From Aquila chrysaetos chrysaetos (lineage: Eukaryota > Chordata > Aves > Accipitriformes > Accipitridae): a stretch of 64,000 bases of DNA. The stretch spans positions 7,410,041-7,474,040 of the forward strand of contig NC_044011.1 in the NCBI RefSeq assembly GCF_900496995.4, in the 5' to 3' direction. Shown here piece by piece: positions 50,714 to 63,307 of this stretch (its first letter is position 1; each line of letters opens with the position of its first letter). The notes beneath the pieces are model-generated. The model was not told where the DNA came from. It ran no database searches and was given only the letters and a program-made list of their open reading frames with translations. The position numbers were made by a program, and so were the translations under genes.

Positions 50714-52685
50714 CCCCTGCGTTCTGCTTCCTCGTTTCTCCTTCAAGGTGGCTCTTGAGGAGCTTGAATTGGTGCGTCAGGACAGAAAAGAAAAAAGATG
50801 TCTCACCTCCAGCATTTTGAGGAGTGGGAGGGGAGAGGAAAAAAAGGTTTTCTGCAATCTAAGCTTCCTGATCAAATATACTCAGTTTACATCTTTTTTT
50901 TCAAGTACCTGTTCTAAAAAATAGCCTGAAAGCAGATAGTTATGCTGCTATCTTTCTTGATCTAAGTTAATAATGATCTGTAAGAGAGCAATATCAGTTC
51001 CTTTGCTGTGTAGCCCCCATTGTCTTGAACAGATTTGCACTAGTCAGTTGTCTGGGGTGTAAGAGAAATCCTTTTTGCACCGTAAAGGAAAGAACTCACT
51101 CCTCTGTGTATTGACCTCAAATAATTGAGGGGGAAAACTTGACAAAATCTTCAGTTTGGGTTTTTTGAGTATGCAGATCAATAGCACCATGAGCAAAGAC
51201 CTTTGAACCCCAATGGCAGCGTGGGTGTCAGTAGCTGCCGTGCTGCCCTTGGCGTGGGTTTGCTAGTAGGGCTGTAAGAAACAGAACTCAAGTGCTAAAG
51301 CAGCAATTTTTGTTGCCACTGCCATGGCTCAGTCCAGTGGCCAGACATCAGGATAAATTCCTCTCCTTGCTTATAAGGGCTTTGGGTCAGGAACTAGGCT
51401 TCTGCACGTCAAGATGGGAAACCTGTGACTGGCAGTGGAGCTGGTGGACCTTCCCTTTGACAATGGGGGCTAGAGCGTATGTTCCCGGTATAGATGTGCA
51501 GGTACCAGAAGTTGTGTGTTAGAAGCTGCTGCTCTTAGAGGTAACATTTATTGTTTAGGGTGTCCAAGATAATCTTATTCAGAGTCCCATTTCTAAGCAC
51601 AAACAAATACTGCTGGATTTGATCCAATATTTACTGATTTGTCGACTAATTTTTGCAAGGGCTTGGCTAACCAGGGAAGAAACTGGCTTGTATTGTGTAA
51701 TTCTTCTGGCATTTTGTAAGTTTGTGAATTCGTAAATCAAAACAGGAGGTAGAATGGAGAACTGTCAGCTACAGGGACCGACATTTGGTTAGAATTACTA
51801 ATAAAATAGTTTAACATTAATTTTTCAAATTGTGCTTCCTCTCGCACTTCCTTTTTACCTGTGTGAGTTAAAGCAGGAAGGTGTTTTATCTTTTCAGATT
51901 TGAGTTACCAAAGGAAAGTAGAAAGGTAACTTAAATAGGCATGGAAAAGGATATCTGTAACACCACCTACCTTTGTATGGAACTCTTTAATGTTGGCTCC
52001 AGTGAAGAATAACACTATACTTAAAGACAAATCTGAGCTATATTTGTTTTTAATATAAAATACTGTAATAGATGCTGTATATGCAAAACTAAATACAGTC
52101 ATGGAATACTTTATTCCTTCTTCAGTCTTGCAAACATTGCTTATGGCTAGTTAGCTTCTCTTGGGATGCTAATGCCATCTTTCCCATGAGTTAGTATTAG
52201 ATGGGAGCAGGCCTGCTAAGAACTGTGTAGTTCATAAACAAAAATAAAAAATAATTAATTCAAAAAAATGTGGTGTTTCTCCTATTGGTTAGGTCAGAAA
52301 GATGAGGTAAGCATTCATCAATGAATGAAGCATCTTTCATATAATTGCTCAAGCAAGCCTGTATAGCATAAAACATCATACAGACACGAAAAGGGCAAGT
52401 AGCAGTGTCCAGATGTAAAGATGTTATGCACATGGAGTTTGGAGGACTTGTTTGTTAAATGTTGCATTTAGCTGAAAGGGTTGTGAATAAGCAGAAACTG
52501 TATGTGTTAGGTCTGTTGACTGTCATATTTAACAAAAAGCAATTATCTACCATAGTAACCATGACAGAATTCATAATGTATTCAGACATACATAAGTACC
52601 TAAAAATAATGCTAAGGGATGTCTTCAGTCCTCAATGTTCTTCTTGATTTAAAACAAAACAAAAAAACAACAACAACAAAATCCA
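50714..52685. other. Intronic stretch, nothing recognised
   Basis: AT-rich DNA; the last 35 bases before the poly-C tract are A-rich with CAA repeats. No exon or element recognised. Confidence 0.4.
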
Positions 52686-52713
52686 CCCCCCCCCCCCCCC
52701 CCCCCCCCCCCCC
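52686..52713. repeat. Poly-C tract of 28
   Basis: Twenty-eight consecutive C residues follow an A/CAA-rich run. Lengths of such tracts are error-prone in sequencing, so the exact count is doubtful. Confidence 0.9.
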
Positions 52714-54993
52714 GCAGAAATTCAGAATTATAACTGGAAGTCTATCTTTACCTTTTCTGTAATGCAGCTATTTTCCAAAACCTGGTTATATATTAGAAGG
52801 CATAAAAGAATGTCTTTATGGTACTTCTAGCTTAAATCTAATTGTTCAGCTTGAACTGCACTTTAAAGAACTAGGTGAATCTAGAGACTGGGATGATGAC
52901 ATTATCTCAAAGGAAGTCAGTCTTCAGTTTTTTTAAGAGTCTCTTCAAAGTATTTTAGTTTGTGTATATCGAGGAAAACCTTGCATCCTTTACGGATGTC
53001 AGTGTGGAAATGAAAATGCAGCCAAATAATTACAGTATGAAGAACTGAAATTCTAAGTCAATGCTGTTTGACTCTGGTAAGCTCCTAGGTGGAAGTCAAA
53101 AATACTAAGAAATGACGCAAATCCTGGTGAACTGGAGTAAGAATTGTGAGTTCTAAATTAGAAGCAATATGCTTCTTGGTAATGCATACCCTAAAATTGC
53201 AGGGTTTTTTTAACTGTATAACTTGAAGGGCTCCAAGTTTCAAAACCAAGCTTGCCCTTTTATAACAGAAACTCTTGAGAAAGATACTAGGGTTGCAATT
53301 TATATTCTTGCTGTATGTATGTAGACGGTTTCTATGGTGTTTTCGCCATCCTGTTTTTACAGGTGTCTTGGATTTTTCTCCACCTTACACAGTGCACAGT
53401 GGGAGTTTTCTAAGAAATGTTCTTTTTTGTCTTTTATCAGAATTGTACCTGAAGGCTTCAAGCATATAACACACCAAAGAAATAGCCCCTGTCTCACTGC
53501 TCGGGTTCCCCAGCTGCCAGTTTTGGAACTATTTCTTGAAATGGGACTTGGAATCATCTTCTTGGCATTCTCTTGATAGATATCCTCCTGGTGCAGGATG
53601 CTTCACAGAAAACTTATCTGCAGTTCTCCACCATCAGGCTGAACACCTGATGGCCAGAATAGCTTTTAAATGCTTTCACCAGGTCTACTGCTTACCTTTG
53701 GCTGTTGGTTTATCTCAGTGGCTGTCCTGGGTCTGTATTTTTCTCACAGCCATTACTTTGACACAACTTGCACTTCTATTCTGTGGCGTTGTCCATGTGC
53801 CTTTTTGGTAGGACTTGGACTTTCTCATCGGTGCATAGTGGCATCAGTTCTCAGAATTTGGTTCTGTGCTTTGCTGCAGCTGTGATTTGCCTGTCATATT
53901 TGGTCCTCCCTTAAATACAAACCTCTGCAGCTAAGTATGTGCTTAACTTCAAATGTCCAGTTTCCTCGGCTCGCCCTAGACCTTGCCACTTGCTGGAGGT
54001 TAAGTATGTGTGCCTCCATAGGAGTGGGACTTTGCAGTGACATTTGAGAGCGTTTGTGGTACTTAAGTTATTGAAGAACAGGACAGCAAGAAGGCAGAGG
54101 AACAAACGTGGCTCTTGTGGTAAGGGAATGATGCAAATGGCAGAAACATGATACAGGTAGAGATTGACTATTACAGATTTGAGGGTCTTTTTTTCAGCTG
54201 CAGCTTGTGTGAAATAATATTTATAGTATAAAAACAGGAGATGGAGTTTTGAGAGTGACTGACACTTTGTGTTTTGAAGAAATTCTCCTCATAATACTCT
54301 TCTGTGTATCCTCACACACATTAACTCTTCAAGCACTACAGTACTGGCCAGGGAGGTAGCTTGATCACGAAGTGATTTTAAACTGATTCAACTAGCTGCT
54401 TCGGTGTGTGCTCTGTTCTTAAATATAGGGGTTATCCCCTTGGCATAGCTGGGAGTGCACACTGTGTTTCAGATCAGGTTGTCCTACAGCACTTTGCTGG
54501 TTTAGAACACCAGGCACCCAGGAGATGCAGCATCGCTGTGTGCTGCTGAGCCCTGTCCTTCCAACGCTGGAGCTGAACTTTGCAGATTCCCAAAGGGAAA
54601 GCAGCAATGCCCGTGATCTCTGGTTCCTATGACGTTGAATCAAGCTCAGCATCGGTGCGCTCTATAAATACCTCCGTGTGTAATCTCTTTCTTCATAGAG
54701 ATTTTTCTAAAAACTATTCAAAGGAAATAAGTCCCCAAGTGATTTAAAGAAAATGTAAATGACAGGCTCTTTCCTGTGCTTGGCTGAGTCACATCCAATG
54801 TGCACAATTAACAGGTGCGCGGTGGCAAACTGCGCTCAGCAGGCAATGCTGGGCAGGTTTCAGAGTCCTGAATGTTGAATGAGTTTCTTCTGTAGCACGG
54901 GGTTTGAAAGGATCAGCAAGATACTGAGCATCTCAGTACCTCTTTCATTCTCCTGTAAATTCTTGCCTCTGGATAAGCACCTTTTTTAACTTT
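52714..54993. other. Intronic stretch, nothing recognised
   Basis: Ordinary intronic DNA. A TATA-like CTATAAATACC near 54,661-54,671 and an AP-1-like TGAGTCA near 54,785 were noted without supporting context. Confidence 0.35.
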
Positions 54994-55131
54994 GCAGGTT
55001 TTCTAGGGAGAGATGCAGACCTCATGCCTGTTCTCTTCCTCCTCGTGCTGACAACACAGCTAGCAGGTTTTCTAGGGAGAGATGCAGACCTCATGCCTGT
55101 TCTCTTCTTCCTCGCGCTGACAACACGGCTA
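54994..55131. repeat. 69-bp tandem duplication
   Basis: Two adjacent 69-bp units start GCAGGTTTTCTAGGGAGAGA at 54,994 and 55,063 and differ by only a few substitutions. The period is 23 codons, so a minus-strand frame stays open across both (a KRTGMRSASLPRKPA-like phrase occurs twice), but there is no other sign of coding. Confidence 0.9.
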
Positions 55132-58100
55132 TAGGCTTTGGCTGGAGCTGGAGTGTCTGTATATAGCTTCCTCGTTTGAGTCAAAGATGAGATCCAGCCT
55201 AGCTCTTGCCTTTTAATCTGTTGCTGGGCTGGCGTCTGGTGACGCGTTGAGCTAAGCTGTCTGCAGTGAGTTAATAAAGAAGAGGAAAGGTGTCAAACCC
55301 CTGCGGAATGGTTCAAGTACTTGCGGTGTCTGACCCGTATCCTGAATGCTAAAAAAAAGATGATAAAGCTGCCTCACAAGAAATTACAGAAATTTTTCCT
55401 TAAGAAGGTAAAATGCTTTTTTTGCTTGCCGCTTTGCTTGCTTTAATTAGGTTGATGACAAATTTTGACAATTACATTGTTGTTGTGCAGTTAGCCTTGT
55501 GATTTCTTTGCGCCGAGATGCCTCAAACTGTTTTCTCTATGCAATGTTTTTCTTGGCTTGTGGTTTGGGACACAATGTAAAGCATCAAAACCGTACTCGA
55601 GCAGCATGCTACGTGGGTTAGTTTGATTACAGCTGCAGTTTTTGGGTTCTGTCACCCAGTTGTGTTACGCTGCCTTTTAACCTTGCTCCAGGACTCAGTA
55701 GCACCGTATATTCTGAATCTGTCAAGCAATTTTAGTGCTCTCTAAGTTTTTTGCAGTGTAAGAGAGAGAATGCTGCTCGTTGACTGGTGCTTATTTTAAA
55801 ATAACAGTTGATGTTAAAAGACGATGTGCATATATTTTACATGTAGGCTGCATATTTGTACTCTGTTTTCAAACATACCCACGTAACTCAGTAGAGTTAT
55901 GGAGACATCTAATAAAAAAAACATATTATACTTTCAGGTAGAACTCTGTTTAAAACTACCTTTAGATCATATTTTTCTATTAAGCACTATACCTAGCTAA
56001 GGATTGAGTGCTGTGGTAATTAGCTATCTGAAATAGCATTCTTGTCTGCATTATCTCTGGATCCTGTTTTGGCAACATATCCTGTAGGTTATGAAAATAT
56101 ACAAATCTATGCTGGTTTTTTTGCTCCCCCTCCTCATCTTAGCTGTTCACACACACAGTTTATTAGTGGTTGATTAGAAGCGCAGTCTGTTTATTCTGTA
56201 GAGCATCTCAATTTCAGTGCAGCGTGCTCTCAGTTGTAGTCAATTGGAGTTTTGCATTTTCACCATGCAGTATAATTTCACATGTATGGGATTTCATACT
56301 GGTATTTGTAATATGCTGCTTAAAAATAAAATATTCATCTTGGTTGTAGTTGAACTAAAACAGTTTTAAAGGGGTACAGGGAAAGACAGTTCATTTCAGT
56401 GCACGTTAGAATCTGGCACATAGTTAACTGATTTTTGGCACCTTCACAGATGCAGATGGTTGGTTGTACCTCTTACTCTGGAGTAAGTTTCCAGCATTTA
56501 AACATTGACATCACAGTTATACTGTTGAACTGTCCTTTTGGGGTTTCTTATGTCAACTGAAAAGAACTTTCCCTTTTGCTAGAGTATATACTCCTTACTG
56601 CTGGCAATATCTGGTCAAATGTTCATAATTCCACTGGGATATAATAACAACTGTGGATTTACTGTTACACTTCTGCATATAGGACTGAAAGCACCCAGCT
56701 GATTAATGTGGGTTAAAGTGCAAGAGAAACATGAGTTATGCTAGATTTGATTTTAATGTAGCTGCTGAAAATGTCTGAGCTACTGGTTTGAAGTGATAAA
56801 GTGAAGGTGGGTGCAACCAAGGTGGTGATGAGCATAATTTAACGTGGAAATAACAGCAGGTCATTGCTAGTCTTGGGAGTACCATAGCAACTTGCTGTCT
56901 CATAAAAAGATGTGTCTGTATGGTGCCACACAACAGAGATATCGAATAGGATTCCCATACTTGCCTGTGTTGATGGTTCATGTTGTTTCTCTGGAGGTGG
57001 ATGGAGTATTTGCAACAAACTATGTTTTTATTTGTGGTAATGTGTGAAACAAAATTGGTGAAAACATCTGCAGTCCTTTTAAGAGTTATATGCTGGTTCA
57101 GTTTGTAGAGGATTTTTTCTAGAGGAAGAAGTGCCTAGATTCTGCCCTCTGCTTACGCGTGCATACCTTGGACTCAAGTGAGTGCATGAACATATTAGGA
57201 CAGAAACGTGACTCAGACTGGTCTTGTGCTTTGATTTAAGTCACAGAAATCAATAGCCTCTGTGATCCCAGACTACCTGATTATACCATAGCTAGTTAGT
57301 GCTGAGAATTTTGTTTCCCTTCTTAATGACTGTTGCATGCGAGCAGGCAGTGCTGTGGTTAAAAAAAGAAAAAAGTAATCTCTAATAATTGGGAGATGAA
57401 TTAGGTGAACTATGTCCTTGAATGGTGGCTGGGAAGAATTAGTGGATATTTTCTGGTGTTTTTTTCTGTGGTAGTCAGATACGGAGTTCAGCTAATGATT
57501 TCTTCCTTTACTTATGTGGCCACTGTCACAGCAATATCTTTTTGAAGCAAGTTTTGAAAAGGACCCATAGCTCCCTTCTTACTTTTGTGAATATAGCTTT
57601 ACAGTGGTCTACCTGATGGCTAGCCTACCTGAATATTGTTCAGATATTGGTGCAATAAAGTAGCTACAAGAACATGCTTGTAATTTTGCATACAAAAGAA
57701 TGCCCCAAATTGACAAGTTCTTTAAAATAACTAAGTAGATCAGACCTTAGGATAGTCCTGGATTTTCTGGGGAAAAGTATCTACTGAAGAACAACATTGA
57801 ATTTGATTATTGCAGTGAACGTCTCCTTCAGAGCTTGCTCTTCAATATTACGTGCTGAAGCAGCAGCCGAACATCTTATCAGATGTTACTCAGCTTACTG
57901 TTTGTGTAGGGACCAGCAGCTCTTAGGCAAGTGAATGATTCTTTTTACGTACATTGAGGGGTGGTTTCAGAGTTAAGACTTTAATGGCTGTGTTGAAAAT
58001 ATGACTTTGCCCTGGAGAGTGACTGAAAACTGGCATGTTGTGTTTCAAGCTCCCAGTATTATTCAGTGGTTCCTAAAACAACTTTTTTTCAGGACCAGCA

Positions 58101-59546
58101 AAAATTAGTTGATAACAGTACATTTACCAACCTTGTTGCCTACTGAACTTCAAAAGTACTGTCGTCTTTCAAAGAAAGGACAGCCGGTTAATGTGTGCAA
58201 GTGTTCTTCCATGTAAATTTACCTGTGCAACTCAGTTTCTTCTGAAAGCTTTGTCTGAAACGATCATGCAAAGGCAGAGAGAGGTGTTCCTCCTGTAGCA
58301 TAACAACATTGAATTAGGATGCTTTACAAAATGGGTATGCGTAGAAAATTCAACATCACATAAGCTGTTTGATTTAAGGAATGGATATGAAGATCACTGC
58401 TTGTAGTAAACTATAACTCAGTAATTGAGTCAGCAGGAAAATAAAAAGCTAGTGGAAAAAAATTTTGCTTTGAATGGCATTCTGGCAGAGAAAAATAGGT
58501 TTTATTAAAAATGGGTATTTTAGAGTTTCACTGTTTAAGAGCAAGATGCAATCTCTGCTAATAGGAGAAAAGCAGTTAGGCAAAACAAATTAAGACTTCA
58601 GCTGATGCCCTCTTATAGGGATCTGGTGCTGTAAATGCTGATTGTGTGATTTATGGAAATGCGTATGTTCTTTGTAGCTTTAAAAGGGAGGATCTTTAAT
58701 TATTTTCAGTGTTGTGAAAAACAATTTGGTTATGACTGCAGTATTGGCAGAATATTGCTCTGTTATAGCTTGTGATAAATGTCTCTGCCTCTTCCCCATT
58801 GCCACCAACAGACGTTTCTGTCCTTAGGGAGAACGTATGGCTGAGTCACTGATACAAAGGAGAGCAGAATGAAAAGATACATAGCACCAAAGGAATCTGA
58901 CAGTGCAGACCTCTTAGAAGTCTTTCTGTACATTCACACATACGCAAGTCATACATGTGGGCAAGGTATTTAGTGATCTTTATTATGTTTCTGGTTTTTT
59001 TCATATTTTATATAAAGCAATGTATTTCATACAGATGTCTATAAGATTAGCTTTCTTTGTCATATGCATGCTTGTTGTCTATTGTGTTCTGAGGAACCTA
59101 GGCAGCTTGTTGAGTTGAGGGACTGCTGTATCTTGGTGATGCTACCTGTCCAGTATGGGTAGGGGGCTGGAACCCTTCAGAACAGAGGGGTTTTCAAGTC
59201 ATCTCCCCCCATGCACACACACCTCTTGTAATATTCAGTGTCATGGTTCCTGTCCTTGGTGATGAGGTTGGTCAGTATAGGGTCAGCCCTCAGGAGCATG
59301 GGGAATTTTAGTGGTGTTTAACTGACTTATCTATTACTACATGAATATTGCAGGGCCTGCGTGTTAAGGCATTGAAATGTGCCTGATCTCACAAGTAGTC
59401 TGCTTCTGTCATGGTTGGGACATTGTTAGAGAAAGATGGGGATAGTCCTCTTGAAATATGTCGGAGAGTGTGGAAGGCATGAGAATTCACTTGTGGACCT
59501 GTTTTGAATGAGTATGTGGGGTTTCTCTTGTGTTTTGTTTACTAAA
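55132..59546. other. Intronic stretch; one candidate exon noted, otherwise featureless
   Basis: AT-rich intronic DNA. A 16-codon frame ending at a GT donor (55,360-55,407) is discussed as a weak candidate. From 55,410 to 59,546 no exon, RNA gene or transposable element was recognised. Confidence 0.35.
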
Positions 59547-59551
59547 TAACC

Positions 59552-60494
59552 TGCTGTCGTAGTTTCAGCCCAGCCGGTAACAAAGCACCACACAGCCGCT
59601 TGCTCACTGTCTGCCCCTGCCCCCCCCCCCGCCCCAGCCACAGTGGGATGAGGAGAAAATATAAAGAAACGCTCGTGGATTGAGACAAGGACTGGGAGGG
59701 ATCACTCACCACTTATGGTCACGGGCAAGAACCAGACTCAACTTGGGGAAGAAACAAAATCAATTTAATTTACTACCAATCAAATCAAAACAAGGATATT
59801 AGGAAGTAGAACCAAACCTTAGAACACGTTCCCCCCACCCCTCCCTCCTTCCCGGCTCAACCCCACTCCCCATTTCTCCACCTCCTCCCCCCCAGTGGCG
59901 CAGGGGGACGGGAATGGGGGTTGGGGTCAGTTCATCACACCTTGTCTCTGCCGCTCCTTCCTCCTCAGGGGGAGGACTCCTCACTCGTCCCCTGCTCCAG
60001 CGTGGGGTCCCTCCCACGGGAGACAGTTCTCCACCAACTTCTCCAACGTGGGTCCTTTCCATGGGCTGCAGTTCTTCCTGAACTTCCCTGGCATGGGTCC
60101 TTTCCCCAGGCCAATCTTCCATCACAGACTGCTCCAGTGCAGGCTCTCCCAGGCAGTCCCGGCCATCTTGAGGAGCCCCCGCTCCCCTCCATGGGCTGGG
60201 GGGGACAGCTGCCGTCTCACCACGGGCTGCGGGGGCATCCCCTCCTCCCCGCCTTCCTCACTGACCTCGGTGTCTGCAGAGGGGTTCCTCTCACATTGTG
60301 ATCCCCTCCCTCGCTGCAGGTTCCCCTTCTTAAATCTGTTCTCCCAGAGGCACTACCACCGTCACTGACGGGCTCGGCCTTGGCCAGCGGTGGGTCTGAC
60401 TTGGAGCAGGGGAAGCTTCCAGCAGCTTCTCACAGGAGCCGGCCCTGCAGCCCCTCCCCTGCTACCAAAAAAAACCCTGCACCACACAAATGCA
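59552..60494 (-). mobile_element. Avian ERV solo LTR, family A copy 4 (antisense)
   Basis: The + strand starts TGCTGTCGTAGTTTCAGCCC and ends CACACAAATGCA (or five bases later at ATAACA, 60,499). With the first end the 5-bp flanks are TAACC and TAACA, one mismatch. An expanded C run lies near 59,618-59,630. Internal 45-bp modules are present but reduced and the sense-strand frame seen in copies 1 and 3 is broken, so this appears to be a more diverged subtype or older copy. Confidence 0.82.
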
Positions 60495-60499
60495 TAACA

Positions 60500-62611
60500 T
60501 CTACTGATGGGGGGGGTGTGTGTGTGTATACATGGAGGGTTTTTCCTATATCTGGCACAGAGAAGGTTCAGGTTGGCTCAGTTGCCAGCTGGAGCCAGCC
60601 TCCTTGGCTCGGTCTGCAAAGACCTTGGTGCTTGCTTCATGAGGGCTTTGATTTCGTGTATGATGTTGGCCCATCATGACCACTGTTGACATTGCTTTGT
60701 CTCCTAAGTAAATGCTAATGAACCTTCATTTTACTATTGTGAAGGCTAAGATAGAAAAGAAAAATTACTTCAGCTTGGCAGTTGTAGGGATGCTGTTGAA
60801 GCCAGGTATGGGAAAGGAGTCTTTCTGTTATTTTCAGCCTACGCTGCCTCAGACTGTTAAGCAGAGCTGTTGTGGTCTGGAGCCGGCAAAGCTGCTGACC
60901 GGGTGCGAGGACGCCGGGTGACTGCAGGTACGAAGACCTGAGGCTAGTCAAGCCAGGCGTCTTCCCCACGTGGCAAGGGGAGGAGAATAGGTTGGAGCTG
61001 GGACACCGGGTCAGGGGCAGAGCTCCGAAAAGCCGGCCTCGTGTTACTGCTGCAGCTGCTGGGGGGGACTCGAGGGATGGGGCAGGCTGGAGAGAGCTCT
61101 GTTGGTCACTTCTGCATGTGTGGGGCTAGCTGCTGCCCTGCGATCCCTACCCTGCACTTGGCAGCAACATCCTTCTGCCTCTCTCTGCGGCTGCGGTATA
61201 GGTAAGGTAGGGCAGGGAGGAAGGCTGTTTTGCCACATATATCAGTGTTTCTTTAGCCAACCACCTGCTTTGCTTATGCCTAGAGTTGACCCCGATGCTG
61301 TATTGTCTTCCAGCTGTAAATTGGTGTTAAGAAATAACTGATCTTTTCAATGTGCAGTACTAACTGCAAGTCCATAGATGTCTTTATAAGGAACCTTGCT
61401 GAAAATTGTATGCTAGAAAGTATGCAATTATTTATAATAATCTAGATCCCTGAAGTCCAGAATGGGTAGTGGCTAGGCATGGCCCTTTGAGCAAGTGATT
61501 GCATACAGAGAAACCACTCTGTCAAGAAAGAGTCAAATGAACTCTTGAAAACACCAGTTTTCTGAGGAGAGGAAAGAAGAAACAACTGGGTGTTATTTCT
61601 GGCTGGGCTTAAAAGGAAAAGTTGCAAGCAGGAGCACTCTAGGCCTCTCACCCTTGGTCATTCCTGGTCATTTAAAAAGACTTACCTACTGCAGTTTCAG
61701 AAGGCATGTCTTGGACCTGCCTGCATGACGCTGGCAGGAATTAGGGCTCTTTGAGCTTTTGGCTCCTATGTTGTTACTGCACTGAGTGGCAGAAGATGCA
61801 ACTGTGTGTTTTGTTGGTAGTCTGTTTTGAAAGATTGCAGGGGAAGCCTTCTAAAGCATGCAAGTCTCCTAAGATTCATGAGACATTAACAAGACAAGCA
61901 TGCTTTTGAATGTGTGTTTCCTGTAGCTGAAGTACTGTGTTCAATTCTTGGTAAGTGTCAACATGGAATGAAGTGGACTGCTCACAAAAAAAGAGGGAAC
62001 TTTCTTTAGGTCAAGACAAAGGCTTTTAAAATTCTGAGTTTAGCAATGGTTGTAGTTGTGTATTATAATACATATAATATACATATATGCAACTAATATA
62101 ACCCCATATAAAAGGAGTATTAAGGTTGAATATAAAGCACTCCTGAACTTAAATTTCTTGATGATAACTTTCAAAATTACACTAGGAGCTAATCTTTACA
62201 CTTAAAGGATTATATTCTGTTCTCTCCCCATGCAAAAAAGACTTGTACATATTTCTGCCCTCTGTATTGGTGTCAGGGTTGTAAAGGAGTGTTTTATTTG
62301 GGGTAAGGGGGGAAGAGTTTGTTTTTGAGCTAAGCAACATACATATTTTTTTTTTTCTCACCTTATTCTCAGAAATAGCCGAACCAGTCAAGCTTGAAAG
62401 TTTGCAAAAGAATTGAGCTTGAGGCAGTCTTCTGGCATGGAAAACTTCAGTCTAAATAGATCTGATTTGGCAGAAATAGGAGCAACTGAAGCATAATTCT
62501 GTGATGGGTATGTGTCAGCAAATTCAACAGGAGGTGGTGCTCATGGAGGTGGTGTGGGAGCCACAATACTGAGGGAGAACGCAGTTCAGACGTTGGGGGA
62601 CTGTGTCTTCA
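60500..62611. other. Intronic stretch; CpG-richer patch near 60,890-61,090
   Basis: A run of G and a short GT repeat follow the LTR (about 60,508-60,528). The patch at 60,890-61,090 has noticeably more CpG than its surroundings but no recognisable exon. TA-rich sequence lies near 62,060-62,100. Confidence 0.35.
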
Positions 62612-62627
62612 CCCCCCCCCCCCCCCC
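62612..62627. repeat. Poly-C tract of 16
   Basis: Sixteen consecutive C residues directly visible. Confidence 0.9.
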
Positions 62628-63191
62628 AACTTGACTGTCTTGAGCAATGCCATGCCCAGTTCTGTGAGCACAACTCAAAAATGTCTACTTATGCACAACT
62701 CTACTATGTCAGTGGGACAGCTACCGTTATCCATGGGTTGTGTAACTGGATTGCAGGTGTGATGCAAATGAAGATTAAGCCCAATCTGAGAATTTGTTTT
62801 ATGTGGTGAATGTGCGTCAGTGCAGCCTGGGTGGAGTTGTACTGGCATGTCATTTGGTATGTGTGATATGGCAATCATTTCAAGGTCTAGACGCAATAGG
62901 GATTACATATGGACAAGGAACTTTTTTTTTCCTGTACTTGAAGTGGAGGAAAAATGGGTTGCTTTTAAACTGTCACAATGCCACTAATGAGAGGTTTGGA
63001 TAGAATAGCAGTAATGTGCAACAGCTTTATATGTAATGTGAAAACTCCCTGAGTTTCTGATATGAATTCAGGAAGTAAAATAGCAGCTGTATTTTCCTGA
63101 GCCCAAATGCTGGATGGGGCTGATCCATGGCTCTTTACTAACAGTTTACCTACAGGCTTCCTTCTTCCCCCTGTTTTAAAAAACAGAGAAA

Positions 63192-63307
63192 CAAGTTAAA
63201 AAAAAAAAAAACAAACAAAAAACAAAAAAACCCAAAAACAACAACAACAAAAAAACCAACCCAAACCAACCCACCCCCCCCACCCCCCCCAACCACACAA
63301 ACAAACC
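63192..63307. repeat. A-rich to C-rich low-complexity tract
   Basis: A run of A, then ACAA-type repeats, then CCAA repeats and two long C runs (about 63,273-63,289). The minus strand is G/T-rich with several G runs and could fold into a G-quadruplex. Confidence 0.85.
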
